From Actinomycetota bacterium (GTDB taxonomy: Bacteria > Actinomycetota > Acidimicrobiia > Acidimicrobiales > Ilumatobacteraceae), in NCBI GenBank assembly GCA_009702045.1, contig WLIV01000003.1, forward strand, positions 1 to 64,000: a stretch of DNA of 64,000 nucleotides, read 5' to 3'. The position numbers and the translations under genes were made by a program. Shown one piece after another: positions 7,523-15,532 of the stretch (positions are counted from its first letter, which is position 1; each line of letters opens with the position of its first letter). Below the pieces are notes generated by a model. The model was not told where the DNA came from, made no database searches, and was given only the letters and a program-made list of their open reading frames with translations.

Positions 7523-8764
7523 ATGGCAGGGGAGCTGATTTACGCATTTCGCATCATGCGCCTCCCACTGCTCGACGCGGGCGGCGCGCCCATCGGGCGC
7601 CTCGACGACATCGTGCTGATTCCTGGAGCTCGCGGAGGCACACCGCGCGTGCTCGGCTTCGCCGCCACCAGCCAGCGTCGGCGGATTTTCGTCAACGCCG
7701 GCCGCATCGCCACGCTTGACGGCGATGGTGCTCGGCTACGCAGCTGGGATATCGACCTCAACCCGTTCAAGCCTCGCCCCGGCGAGATCTTGATCGGCCG
7801 CGACCTGATCGACAAGAAGGTCGGCGACGAGACCGTCAGCGACATCGCCCTGCGCCCCGCCACCGATGGCAAGCAGAACTGGTGGGAGCCCGCGAAAGTG
7901 CGGCTCACCCAGCGCAGCGCGTTGCGGCGGCGCCCCAGCTACCGCCTCCTCGACGTCGACGACCTGCCCGGCCTGTTCCACACGGTCGACGGCACCGAGA
8001 TGGCCGCCGAGGCCGCCCGCCTGCGCGATATGCACCCCAGCGACGTGGCTGGCGTGGTGCGAGCCCTGCCGCTCACGCAGCGCAAACTCCTCGCCGAGGC
8101 GATGGACGACGAACGCCTGGCCGACCTGCTGGAAGAGTTGCCCGAGGCCGAACAGTTGCGCATCATCGAGGGCCTCGACATCGACCGCATGGTGTCGGTG
8201 CTCGAGGAGATGGAGTACGACGACCTCGCCGACCTGTTGGCCGAGATGCCCGGCGAGCAGCGCACCCGAGTGCTCGACGCGATGGATGAGGAGGACGCCG
8301 ATGTCATGCGGCGCCTGCTCTCCTACGAAGAGGGCACCGCCGGTGCGTTGATGACCCCCGACATCATCATCCTCGGCGCCAACTCCACAGTCGCCGAAGC
8401 GCTCGCTCAGATCCGCGACCCCGAGTGGTTGGTCAGCATCGCCGCCCAGGTGTTCGTGGTGCAACCGCCATTCAAGTCGCCAACGGGTCAGTACCTCGGC
8501 GTCGTGCACTTCCAACGTCTGCTGCGCGAGCCGCCGGCCATGGAACTCGGTCGCTGCGTGGAGCAAGAGCCCACCATCACGCCCGACATCCTCGAGCGGG
8601 AAGTTGCCGAGCGGTTGGCCAGCTACAACCTGTTGTCGCTCGGCGTGTGCGACGAAGCCGGGCGGTTGCTCGGAGCCATCACGGTTGACGACGTGCTCGA
8701 CCGCACATTGCCCACCGGTTGGCGTCAGCGCAGGCGGGTGAACACCGGGACGGTGTCGCGATGA
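7523..8764 (+). CDS. PRC-barrel/MgtE N-terminal/CBS domain protein without a transporter domain
   Basis: The 413-residue protein begins with a PRC-barrel-like segment (RLPLLDAGGAPIGRLDDIV). The MgtE N-terminal superhelix follows at about 150-280, with acidic repeats such as LADLLEELPEAEQLRIIEGL and LADLLAEMPGEQ. Next come TAGALMTPD and a CBS domain pair (about 280-395). The membrane pore domain of MgtE magnesium transporters is absent, so this is likely a soluble Mg2+- or nucleotide-sensing protein, as in mycobacteria. It is coupled by an ATGA overlap to a DUF1003 membrane protein gene, which suggests the two act together at the membrane. Confidence 0.8.
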   Translation: MAGELIYAFRIMRLPLLDAGGAPIGRLDDIVLIPGARGGTPRVLGFAATSQRRRIFVNAGRIATLDGDGARLRSWDIDLNPFKPRPGEILIGRDLIDKKVGDETVSDIALRPATDGKQNWWEPAKVRLTQRSALRRRPSYRLLDVDDLPGLFHTVDGTEMAAEAARLRDMHPSDVAGVVRALPLTQRKLLAEAMDDERLADLLEELPEAEQLRIIEGLDIDRMVSVLEEMEYDDLADLLAEMPGEQRTRVLDAMDEEDADVMRRLLSYEEGTAGALMTPDIIILGANSTVAEALAQIRDPEWLVSIAAQVFVVQPPFKSPTGQYLGVVHFQRLLREPPAMELGRCVEQEPTITPDILEREVAERLASYNLLSLGVCDEAGRLLGAITVDDVLDRTLPTGWRQRRRVNTGTVSR

Positions 8765-9273
8765 AGCGGCTCGATCTCTCCACGCCCCGGCGGCGGCGCC
8801 GACTCGGCGTCCACTACGACCCCGAGGCCTTCGGCCAGTTCAGCGAGAGCATCGCCCGCTACCTGGGCACCGCCCGCTTTCTGGTGTGGCAAAGTTTCGT
8901 CATTGCCGTCTGGGTGGGCTGGAACTACGTCGCTCCGGCCTCGGTCCAGTTCGACCCCAACAAGCGCGGTCTGGTGCTGCTCACCTTGGTGCTCAGCCTT
9001 CAGGCCAGTTACGCCGCGCCGCTGATCCTGCTTGCGCAGAACCGTCAGGAGGAGCGCGACCGCAACACCACCGACAACGATCGGCGCACCGCCGAACGCA
9101 CTCAGGCAGATACCGAGTTCCTCGCTCGCGAGATCGCGAGCGTGCGATTGTCATTGGCCGACGTGCCCACGAGCAGTGAGCTGCAGGATCACCTCGACCG
9201 TTTGTCCGAGGCGATCGAGCGGATGACCTCGCGCCTAGATGAGATGGAAGCTGCGCGCCAGAAAGAACAGTGA
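8761..9273 (+). CDS. DUF1003 family membrane protein
   Basis: The 170-residue protein has two hydrophobic segments, near residues 38-57 (LVWQSFVIAVWVGWNYVAP) and 70-92 (LVLLTLVLSLQASYAAPLILL). A charged coiled-coil-like tail follows (QEERDRNTTDNDRR onward to the C-terminus), which is the DUF1003 pattern. The function is unknown. Its start overlaps the stop of the MgtE_N/CBS gene by 4 bases, a pairing also found in other actinobacteria. The gene ends 12 bases from a convergent hydrolase gene. Confidence 0.82.
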   Translation: MKRLDLSTPRRRRRLGVHYDPEAFGQFSESIARYLGTARFLVWQSFVIAVWVGWNYVAPASVQFDPNKRGLVLLTLVLSLQASYAAPLILLAQNRQEERDRNTTDNDRRTAERTQADTEFLAREIASVRLSLADVPTSSELQDHLDRLSEAIERMTSRLDEMEAARQKEQ

Positions 9274-9285
9274 GTCGCAGCCGCG

Positions 9286-10146
9286 TCAGCGGTCGACGTG
9301 CTGTACGAGTGCGAGCGTCGCGGCGGCGAACTCCTGCGCAGATGTCCATGACGCGAGGTGATCGTCAGCCAGTTCGATCACGAACGCGTCCAGGGCAGCG
9401 GCGAGCGCGCGTTGTTTACGTGGCCGCACCAAGCGATCGCGGGTGGTGATCAGGCTGGCCGCAGGCTTTCCCAAGGTGGGAGCGAAGACTCGGGCGTCGT
9501 AACGGCCGAGCGACTGACCGGCTTGCACGATGTGGAACGAATCGTTGCGGCGCACTTCCGCCGAGATCCACGGCACATACTGAGTGAGGTCGTCGCCCCG
9601 CCCCAGCAGACGGCGGATCCCCCAGCGCATCGCGCGCGGGTACGCGCGGGTGCGCAAGATGAAGCCCATCAGGTGCACAGTCTTCCACTGCCAACGCTCG
9701 TACCAGGTGGCCCGCCATTCCAGTGCCGTGGCCTGCACCACCATGCCGTGCACCAGTTCGGGGTGGCGGTAGGCCAAGAGACAGCTGATCGGCCCGCCCA
9801 TCGAGTAGCCGACGGTGATCACCGACTGGACACCCAACGCACGCACCAGCAGTGCGGCATCGTCCGCTGCGTCGGCGAGTTCGAAGTGGTCGGGGGTGCG
9901 CAGGCCGCGACCGTGGCCACGATGGTCGATGGCGACGAACGAGTAGTGCTCGGCCAATGTCTCGTAGGCGGTGAAGAACTGCAGATCCGCGCTCGCGGTC
10001 CAACCGTGCAGCAACAGCACGGTGGGCACCGCCGGATCGGGGTGCACATGGTGGCGGTAGAAGACCTCGCCGCGACCCTCCAGCACCATCGTGTGCCCGG
10101 GAGGGAGCCACGGCATCTGCAGCGGGGTACCCGCGGCGACGCTCAT
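9286..10146 (-). CDS. Alpha/beta-hydrolase
   Basis: The 286-residue protein has LLLHGWTASADLQ (oxyanion region), AIDHRGHG, the nucleophile elbow GYSMGG (Ser near 113) and a late DDHLAS supplying the catalytic His. The substrate is not predictable. There is no signal peptide. TAACTT (10153-10158) lies 6 bases before the ATG and overlaps the stop codon of the gene upstream, so this gene may have its own leaderless promoter inside the neighbour's end. Confidence 0.83.
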   Translation of the reverse strand: MSVAAGTPLQMPWLPPGHTMVLEGRGEVFYRHHVHPDPAVPTVLLLHGWTASADLQFFTAYETLAEHYSFVAIDHRGHGRGLRTPDHFELADAADDAALLVRALGVQSVITVGYSMGGPISCLLAYRHPELVHGMVVQATALEWRATWYERWQWKTVHLMGFILRTRAYPRAMRWGIRRLLGRGDDLTQYVPWISAEVRRNDSFHIVQAGQSLGRYDARVFAPTLGKPAASLITTRDRLVRPRKQRALAAALDAFVIELADDHLASWTSAQEFAAATLALVQHVDR

Positions 10147-10152
10147 CGCGTC

Positions 10153-10158
10153 AAGTTA
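10153..10158 (-). promoter_or_regulatory. -10-like TAACTT overlapping a stop codon
   Basis: TAACTT on the minus strand is 6 bases from the hydrolase ATG at 10146. Its TAA is also the stop codon of the upstream Rossmann-protein gene. Confidence 0.45.
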
Positions 10159-11139
10159 CCAGCTGGTAGGTCGGGCGACGCCGGTGAACTGCTGCACGTG
10201 CACACCCAAGCGGGTCGCGTGGTGCAACACGTCGAGCGCATCGAGGGCACGACACCCGAGTGCGAACACGCCAGCGGGCAGACCCACCTGCACCACTTGC
10301 AGCGCAGTCGCAGCACACACCGCTGCAGCCAGATCAGCGGTTGGTCCGGCTGCGCCGGCGATGACCGTCACCCGCTCGCCACGCTCGTTCGCGCCGCGAG
10401 CCTCCACCCTCACGGACCCGAGGTCGCCCGTCGGGTGCGGTGGAGTGAGCATCGGTAGCCGAGCGGTCAAGCGGTCGCGGCGAGTCGCCGACACCCTGGC
10501 CGAGATGCGCCCAGCCTGCGGAAACGAACGGTGCAGCAGCAAGGGATCACCCAGTGCCGCGCGGTAGCAGTCGTGCGCTCCGATGGGCTCCGGGAACCAC
10601 ACCAGATCGCGGCCGCTGCCGCCGGGCACCTCGATCCACTCCCCATCGTGCCAACCGAGGGCCGCGTCGCCGAGCGCATCGTGGTGCTGGCGGGCGCAGG
10701 CTGGGCCAGCGGTGCCATGCAAGGCAACGTGCAGCTCGTCGAGTGTGTGCACCTGTTCGGCCAGTGAGGCCGCCAACAAGCCCGAGAGGCCCGGGCTCAT
10801 CCCGGCACCCACCACGAGTGCGGCATCGTGTCGTTCGGCGGTTCCCTGCATTGCCAGCATCGCTCTCAGGTCGGTGAGGTCGTCGCCGAGCGACACGACT
10901 GCGGTGCCGTCACTCAGCAACCGTTCGGCCAGCGCGCGGTGCGGGGTGGGGTGACACAGCACCACCACATCGCACTGGGAGAGATCTGCTGCGTCATCGA
11001 CCCGCACAAGGCTGCTGCGCACGCCGACCGACGGTGCCGGGTCGTAGACCGCAACGCGGAGACCCTCAGCCACCAAATGTGCTGCCACCCGGCTGCCAGT
11101 GACGCCGTGCCCCACCAGGCCGATGATCGGCGCATTCAT
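10156..11139 (-). CDS. NAD(P)-binding Rossmann/saccharopine-dehydrogenase-like protein
   Basis: The 327-residue protein opens with the dinucleotide-binding motif GLVGHGVTGSRVAAHLVAEG followed by a VYDPAP acidic strand end. DVVVLCHPT and LVVGAGMSPGLSGLLA match the saccharopine-dehydrogenase-like fold. No catalytic residues can be assigned. It starts at ATG 11139, overlapping by 4 bases the stop of a 44-residue membrane-anchored peptide gene, so both are probably expressed from the promoter ahead of that small gene. Confidence 0.72.
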   Translation of the reverse strand: MNAPIIGLVGHGVTGSRVAAHLVAEGLRVAVYDPAPSVGVRSSLVRVDDAADLSQCDVVVLCHPTPHRALAERLLSDGTAVVSLGDDLTDLRAMLAMQGTAERHDAALVVGAGMSPGLSGLLAASLAEQVHTLDELHVALHGTAGPACARQHHDALGDAALGWHDGEWIEVPGGSGRDLVWFPEPIGAHDCYRAALGDPLLLHRSFPQAGRISARVSATRRDRLTARLPMLTPPHPTGDLGSVRVEARGANERGERVTVIAGAAGPTADLAAAVCAATALQVVQVGLPAGVFALGCRALDALDVLHHATRLGVHVQQFTGVARPTSW

Positions 11140-11270
11140 CGCGGCGGCACGTCGACTTCGCGCCAACCACCCACCTGCGGAGGTACACCGCCCTTGCCAC
11201 GCATGCGCAGGGTGGCGAAAATTGCGCCCGCCATGCTGAGGGCAACGATTGCGCGGCGCAACATCTTCAT
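11136..11270 (-). CDS. 44-residue membrane-anchored small protein
   Basis: The short gene encodes a basic start (MKMLRR), a single hydrophobic helix (AIVALSMAGAIFATL) and a Gly/Pro-rich tail ending GGWREVDVPPR. Similar tiny proteins with one helix and a GGWREV-like tail occur in actinobacteria, with no known function. TACGCT (11278-11283) lies 7 bases before the ATG. The ATGA overlap with the following Rossmann-protein gene supports its reality. Confidence 0.65.
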   Translation of the reverse strand: MKMLRRAIVALSMAGAIFATLRMRGKGGVPPQVGGWREVDVPPR

Positions 11271-11277
11271 GGTTCGG

Positions 11278-11283
11278 AGCGTA
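11278..11283 (-). promoter_or_regulatory. -10-like TACGCT, 7 bases before ATG 11270
   Basis: This is the likely promoter of the two-gene unit (44-residue protein and Rossmann protein). The 11284-11395 stretch upstream of it shows no gene or clear signal. Confidence 0.45.
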
Positions 11284-11397
11284 CCAAGGCCCGTGAACTC
11301 GCCGACCAACCACGGAGCCGCCACCACCACAGCGTGTTCGACCGGACGGGCGTGAAGGTGGTGTTCCTCCAGTCGGTCGGCGCGCCGCTGAAGGCTG

Positions 11398-11433
11398 AAA
11401 AAACACGCACCCCGGGCCAATGACCCGGGGTGC
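11398..11433 (-). terminator. Intrinsic terminator of tRNA-Ile
   Basis: GCACCCCGGG (11407-11416) and CCCGGGGTGC (11424-11433) form a perfect 10-bp stem with a 7-base loop. In the minus direction it is followed by GTG and six T residues (11398-11403 on the plus strand), the textbook form. Confidence 0.9.
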
Positions 11434-11439
11434 AACGTG

Positions 11440-11513
11440 TGGGGCTACACAGAATCGAACTGTGGACCTCATCCTTATCAGGGATGCGCTCTAACCGACT
11501 GAGCTATAGCCCC
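11440..11513 (-). tRNA. tRNA-Ile (anticodon GAT)
   Basis: The minus strand gives a 74-nt cloverleaf. The acceptor stem is GGGGCTA paired with TAGCCCC, the anticodon loop carries GAT between complementary stems (ATCCCTGATAAGGAT), and the T arm is CACAGTTCGATTCTGTG. No CCA is encoded. It lies downstream of gyrA and the DUF3566 gene, the usual actinobacterial place for tRNA-Ile. Confidence 0.97.
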
Positions 11514-11553
11514 ACTAGCGGTAGGAAAGGCTAGCGGCCGCTGCCCAAAACCC

Positions 11554-12591
11554 TCAATCGGGTTGCGGGTGGTCGAACCGACGGTCGGGAATCCGCAGGG
11601 CGCGGCGCCAACCCACACCCCGATCATCCGTGGCCACCACCTCTTCCTCCAGCACGCTCACCCTGATACCGCCGACCAGATCAGTGATCAGGTTGAACAG
11701 CGTGGCCATCAGTACGGCCACACCGGTGAGCCCGATGACTGCGAACAGACCGGCCACCCACGCATTGTGGAAGATTTCGCCGCCGTGCAGCGTGAACTGC
11801 TTCCAACCGAAACTCTCGAAGAACCGTTGCACGTTGTCGACCGTGCCGGTGTTCTGCGCCACCTGCCACAACAACACACCCGACGTGAGGACTACGACGT
11901 AGAGGAACAGGTTGAACACCAGGGCCACCTTGCACACCGACCAGGCATCAACATGGCGCACGACCCGGGTGACTCGACGCACCCGCGGATGTGCTCGCGC
12001 CACGTTGACGCTTGCCAACGGCCGGGGCGCACGCACCGGGCGTTGGGTCAGATTGGTGGTGGCGTCGGGGAGTTCGCCGAGCGGGATGGCACGGGTGGCC
12101 GACGATTCGAACCTGTCTACGGACTGTGCTGCGCCGGGAGGAGGCGGCGGGATCACCCGCGGCCGCACTGGCGGCGGAATGGGCGGGTAGTCGGACTCGG
12201 CAGGAACGATCACCGGCACCGACACCCGCTCCACCGGAGCAGGGCGGTCGAGTGCGCCCGAGGATGAACCCAACTCCCTCGCCGGGTCGTCACGGATCGT
12301 CAGTGGCTGAGCACCAGTCGCGTCACGCGCATCGGGAGCCACTGGAGCGCGTGTGGCTCGCGGACGCGGTGTGGCCGGCGTCGCAATGGTCTCACCGCGA
12401 CTGGCCGCTACCAGGGGGTCGATGACTGGCCGGGGAGCTCGCTGCGGTGGGCGACGGGCGGTGCCAGCGGTGGCCGAACGTGATGGAGGCTGTTTGTGTG
12501 GCTCGGCCGGCTGACCGGCACGTGACCGCGGCCCCGCGGCAGGCGAACGAGGTGTTGGCCGCTCGTCGGAAGGGGGCACGCCGTCATCCAC
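11554..12591 (-). CDS. DUF3566 membrane protein with Pro/Ala-rich cytoplasmic region
   Basis: The 345-residue protein has a disordered Pro/Arg/Ala-rich N-terminal region (about 1-220). A C-terminal DUF3566 domain with two membrane helices (VALVFNLFLYVVVLTSGVLL and a second in VAGLFAVIGLTGVAVLMATLF) follows. The family normally sits directly after gyrA in actinobacteria, and its role is unknown, possibly linked to septum or envelope. The GTG at 12591 is chosen because TACACT lies 6 bases upstream. An alternative upstream in-frame start at 12639 overlaps the next gene. Confidence 0.82.
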   Translation of the reverse strand: MDDGVPPSDERPTPRSPAAGPRSRAGQPAEPHKQPPSRSATAGTARRPPQRAPRPVIDPLVAASRGETIATPATPRPRATRAPVAPDARDATGAQPLTIRDDPARELGSSSGALDRPAPVERVSVPVIVPAESDYPPIPPPVRPRVIPPPPPGAAQSVDRFESSATRAIPLGELPDATTNLTQRPVRAPRPLASVNVARAHPRVRRVTRVVRHVDAWSVCKVALVFNLFLYVVVLTSGVLLWQVAQNTGTVDNVQRFFESFGWKQFTLHGGEIFHNAWVAGLFAVIGLTGVAVLMATLFNLITDLVGGIRVSVLEEEVVATDDRGVGWRRALRIPDRRFDHPQPD

Positions 12592-12597
12592 ACCGTG

Positions 12598-12603
12598 AGT
12601 GTA
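12598..12603 (-). promoter_or_regulatory. -10-like TACACT, 6 bases before GTG 12591
   Basis: This strong -10-like hexamer implies a leaderless transcript for the DUF3566 gene, separate from gyrA. Confidence 0.5.
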
Positions 12604-12619
12604 GGCAACCCCTGTTGCT

Positions 12620-12961
12620 CTATGGGGCGCGCGCTGCACGGGCCACCGCGACCGACCCGTTCAACTCCACCGTCACCTCCACCGTGCCATCGCCGACATC
12701 GAGAACCACGAAGCTCCGCAGACTGGCACCGTTCACCCCGGCAATTCGCTCAGCCGCAGCACGGCCTTGTGCGGCTCCGGCCAGAGCAGCCGCGTCAGCC
12801 GCAGCCTGGGCACGTTCGTGGCGCACCACACTGGCGCCAAGTTGCGCGAGGCCCACCGCACACAGCACCGCCAACACCACCACCGCCAACAGCAACGCAG
12901 TGGCCTGACCCTTCTCGCCAGCGTCGCCAGTATCGCCAACTGGACGCGCACATCGAACCAT
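12620..12961 (-). CDS. TadG/Rv3654c-like single-helix pilus-associated protein
   Basis: The 113-residue protein has a short basic N-terminus and a GQATALLLAVVVLAVLCAVG helix, then an Ala-rich amphipathic stretch with RHERAQAAADAAALAGA. This is the N-terminal signature of TadE/TadG-like Flp-pilus or secretion proteins. Such genes usually lie beside tad ATPase and pilin genes, but none are near, so this is an orphan between DUF3566 and gyrA. GGGGG lies 7 bases before the ATG at 12961; an in-frame GTG lies one codon earlier. Confidence 0.7.
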   Translation of the reverse strand: MVRCARPVGDTGDAGEKGQATALLLAVVVLAVLCAVGLAQLGASVVRHERAQAAADAAALAGAAQGRAAAERIAGVNGASLRSFVVLDVGDGTVEVTVELNGSVAVARAARAP

Positions 12962-13044
12962 CACTGCACCCCCTGAGGAAGCACTTTCGAGTTCGGCGGT
13001 GGAGACCGCAATGTGGCGCCCTACGGCGCGAGTCAGAACGGGAT

Positions 13045-15531
13045 CTAGTCCTCGTCGTCGCTGGCCAGGATGGGTGCGACCGATGCGACCGTCTGACCCT
13101 CATCGAGGCTCATCACGCGCACACCGGTGGCATCGCGCCCCTGCGAGCTGATCTCGCGGACACTCATGCGGATCATCACGCCACCACTGGACACGGCGAC
13201 GATGTCGTCGTCGAGGCCGACCATGAACGCCGCGACCACGAAACCCTTGCGGCCCGTGAGACGGATTCCGATGACACCCTGACCACCGCGGCCCTGGACG
13301 TTGAACTTGTCGAGTTGGGTGCGCTTGCCGTACCCGCCATCGGTAAGCATCAGGATCGCCGCGTCGTCACGGCCTGGGTCGACCGACACGAGTTCGTCGC
13401 CCGGCTTCAACTTGATGCCGCGCACACCGGAAGCGGCACGGCCCATCGGCCGCACCTCGCTCTCGTTGAAGCGGATCGTGATGCCCTTGCGGGTGACGAT
13501 GAAGATGTCGTCAGTGCCGGTGGTTTCGATCACCTTCACCAGTTCGTCGCCGTCGCGCAGGTTGATCGCGATCAGGCCGTCGCGGCGACCGTTGTCGTAC
13601 TCGTTGAACGCGGTCTTCTTCACCACACCCAAACGGGTGGCGAAGAACAGGTTGCGCTCGCCCGCGAAATCGCGGGTGTCGATGATCGCCTGGATCTGTT
13701 CGCCGGCCTGCAACGGCAGCAGGTTGACGATGGGCATGCCCTTCGCCGTGCGCTCACGCTCGGGCAGGTCGAGGGCCCGCAGGCGGTAGACCTTGCCGCG
13801 GTTGCTGAAGAACAGCAAGAACGCGTGCGCCGTGGTGAAGATCACGTGACGCACGATGTCGTCGCTCTTCAGCTTGGCGCCACTGACGCCGCGGCCGCCG
13901 CGGCCTTGGGTCTTGAACGAGGCGGCCGGCACAGCCTTGATGTACTGCGCCTCGGTCATCACGATGACGAGTTCCTTGTCGTCGACGAGGTCTTCGATGC
14001 TCATGTCGCCGGAGTCGAAGGTGATCGGGCACACGCGAGGTGTGGCGAACTCTTCGCGAATCGCGAGCATCTCGGACTTGATCACACCACGGAGCTTCTC
14101 GGGCGAGTCGAGGATGCTTTGCAACTCGATGATCCGTGCCTGGACGTCGCCCAGTTCGGTCTCGAGGTCGATACGGCTGAGGCGGGTGAGTTGCGACAGA
14201 CGCATCTCGAGGATGTCGGTGGCCTGGATCTCGCTGAACTCGTACGGCACCGTCATCAGGCCGGCTTTCGCCGCCGCCGGATCGTCGCTGGAACGGATCA
14301 GGGCGATGATCGCGTCGATGACGTTGAGCGCCTTGATGCGACCCTCGAGCACGTGCTCGCGGCGCTTGGCCTTGGCCAGGCGGAACTCGGTACGACGGGT
14401 GATGACATCCACTTGGTGGCGGACGTAACCCTCAAGCGCCTGCGCCAAGTTCAGTGTGCGCGGCACGCCGTCGACCAGGGCCACCATGTTCACCGGGAAG
14501 CTGGTCTGCAGCGAGGTGAGCTTGAACAGATTGTTCATCACCACGTTCGCGTTGGCGTCGCGCTTCAGTGTGATGATCAGGCTGGTCTTGGCCGCCGCCG
14601 AGGCATCGTTGACGTCGGCAATGCCGTCGAGATCGCCGGCGTCGACGAGTTCCTGGATGCGGCTGGCAATCGAGTTACAACTGGTCTGGTACGGCAGTTC
14701 GGTGACCCGAATGTGCATCGTGCCGCGCTTACCTTCTTCGATCTCCGCCTTGGCGCGCATCTTGATGCTGCCACGACCAGTGCGGTAGGCATCCATGATG
14801 CCGGCGCGGCCCAGGATGGTGCCGCCGGTGGGGAAGTCGGGACCCTTCACGAACTGCATCAGGTCGTCGGGAGTGGCTTCGGGGTGGTCGATCAGGTGGA
14901 TCGCAGCGTCGATGACCTCGCCGAGGTTGTGCGGCGGAATGCTGGTGGCCATACCGACTGCGATGCCCTGGCTGCCGTTGACCAACAGGTTCGGGAAGCG
15001 GGCCGGGAGCACCGACGGTTCTTCCGTGGTGTTGTCGTAGTTGGCCTGCATGTCGACGGTCTCTTCGTCGATATCGGCCAGCATCTGCATCGCCAACGGG
15101 TGCAGACGGCACTCCGTGTAGCGCTCGGCGGCAGCACCGAAGTCGGGGCTGCCGTAGTTGCCGTGGAAGTCGATGAGTGGGTGACGCAGGCTGAACGGCT
15201 GGGCCATGCGCACCAGTGCGTCGTAGATCGCCGAGTTGCCGTGCGGGTGGTACTTGGCCATCGTGTCGCCGGTGACGCGGGCTGATTTCACATGCGGACG
15301 GTTGGGCCGGAAGCCTTGCTGATCCATGTCCCAGATGATGCGGCGGTGCACCGGCTTGAGGCCGTCGCGCACATCGGGCAAGGCGCGCGACATGATGACC
15401 GACATCGCGTAGTCGAGGAAGCTGCGCTCCATCTCGTCCTGCAACTGAATCGGCTCGATCAGATCGTGACCGTTCTCGTCGCCGGTGGGTCCGGTGGGCG
15501 GGGTGGGCGGGGTGTCGGGTGTGTCGCTCAT
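13045..15531 (-). CDS. gyrA: DNA gyrase subunit A
   Basis: The 828-residue protein supplies the DNA-cleavage and wrapping subunit of gyrase. The winged-helix/tower domain contains [17 protein letters not shown] and the active-site Tyr in AERYTECRL. The QRDR reads [10 protein letters not shown], with Asn where most gyrases have Asp (HPHGD). The C-terminal beta-pinwheel carries the GyrA box QGRGGRG, which separates it from ParC. The start codon is one base past the gyrB stop, so the two form an operon. A Pro/Thr-rich N-terminal tail of about 25 residues precedes the conserved domain. Confidence 0.98.
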   Translation of the reverse strand: MSDTPDTPPTPPTGPTGDENGHDLIEPIQLQDEMERSFLDYAMSVIMSRALPDVRDGLKPVHRRIIWDMDQQGFRPNRPHVKSARVTGDTMAKYHPHGNSAIYDALVRMAQPFSLRHPLIDFHGNYGSPDFGAAAERYTECRLHPLAMQMLADIDEETVDMQANYDNTTEEPSVLPARFPNLLVNGSQGIAVGMATSIPPHNLGEVIDAAIHLIDHPEATPDDLMQFVKGPDFPTGGTILGRAGIMDAYRTGRGSIKMRAKAEIEEGKRGTMHIRVTELPYQTSCNSIASRIQELVDAGDLDGIADVNDASAAAKTSLIITLKRDANANVVMNNLFKLTSLQTSFPVNMVALVDGVPRTLNLAQALEGYVRHQVDVITRRTEFRLAKAKRREHVLEGRIKALNVIDAIIALIRSSDDPAAAKAGLMTVPYEFSEIQATDILEMRLSQLTRLSRIDLETELGDVQARIIELQSILDSPEKLRGVIKSEMLAIREEFATPRVCPITFDSGDMSIEDLVDDKELVIVMTEAQYIKAVPAASFKTQGRGGRGVSGAKLKSDDIVRHVIFTTAHAFLLFFSNRGKVYRLRALDLPERERTAKGMPIVNLLPLQAGEQIQAIIDTRDFAGERNLFFATRLGVVKKTAFNEYDNGRRDGLIAINLRDGDELVKVIETTGTDDIFIVTRKGITIRFNESEVRPMGRAASGVRGIKLKPGDELVSVDPGRDDAAILMLTDGGYGKRTQLDKFNVQGRGGQGVIGIRLTGRKGFVVAAFMVGLDDDIVAVSSGGVMIRMSVREISSQGRDATGVRVMSLDEGQTVASVAPILASDDED

Positions 15532-15532
15532 C

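Noticed and set aside
7523-8764. Complete MgtE magnesium transporter
   Set aside because: Only the N-terminal superhelix and CBS pair are present. No membrane pore domain is encoded here or in the next gene, which is DUF1003.
12595-15285. Long plus-strand open frame (about 896 codons) opposite gyrA
   Set aside because: It is antisense to the highly conserved gyrA; long mirror frames are expected in GC-rich DNA. The translation is low-complexity and lacks domains.
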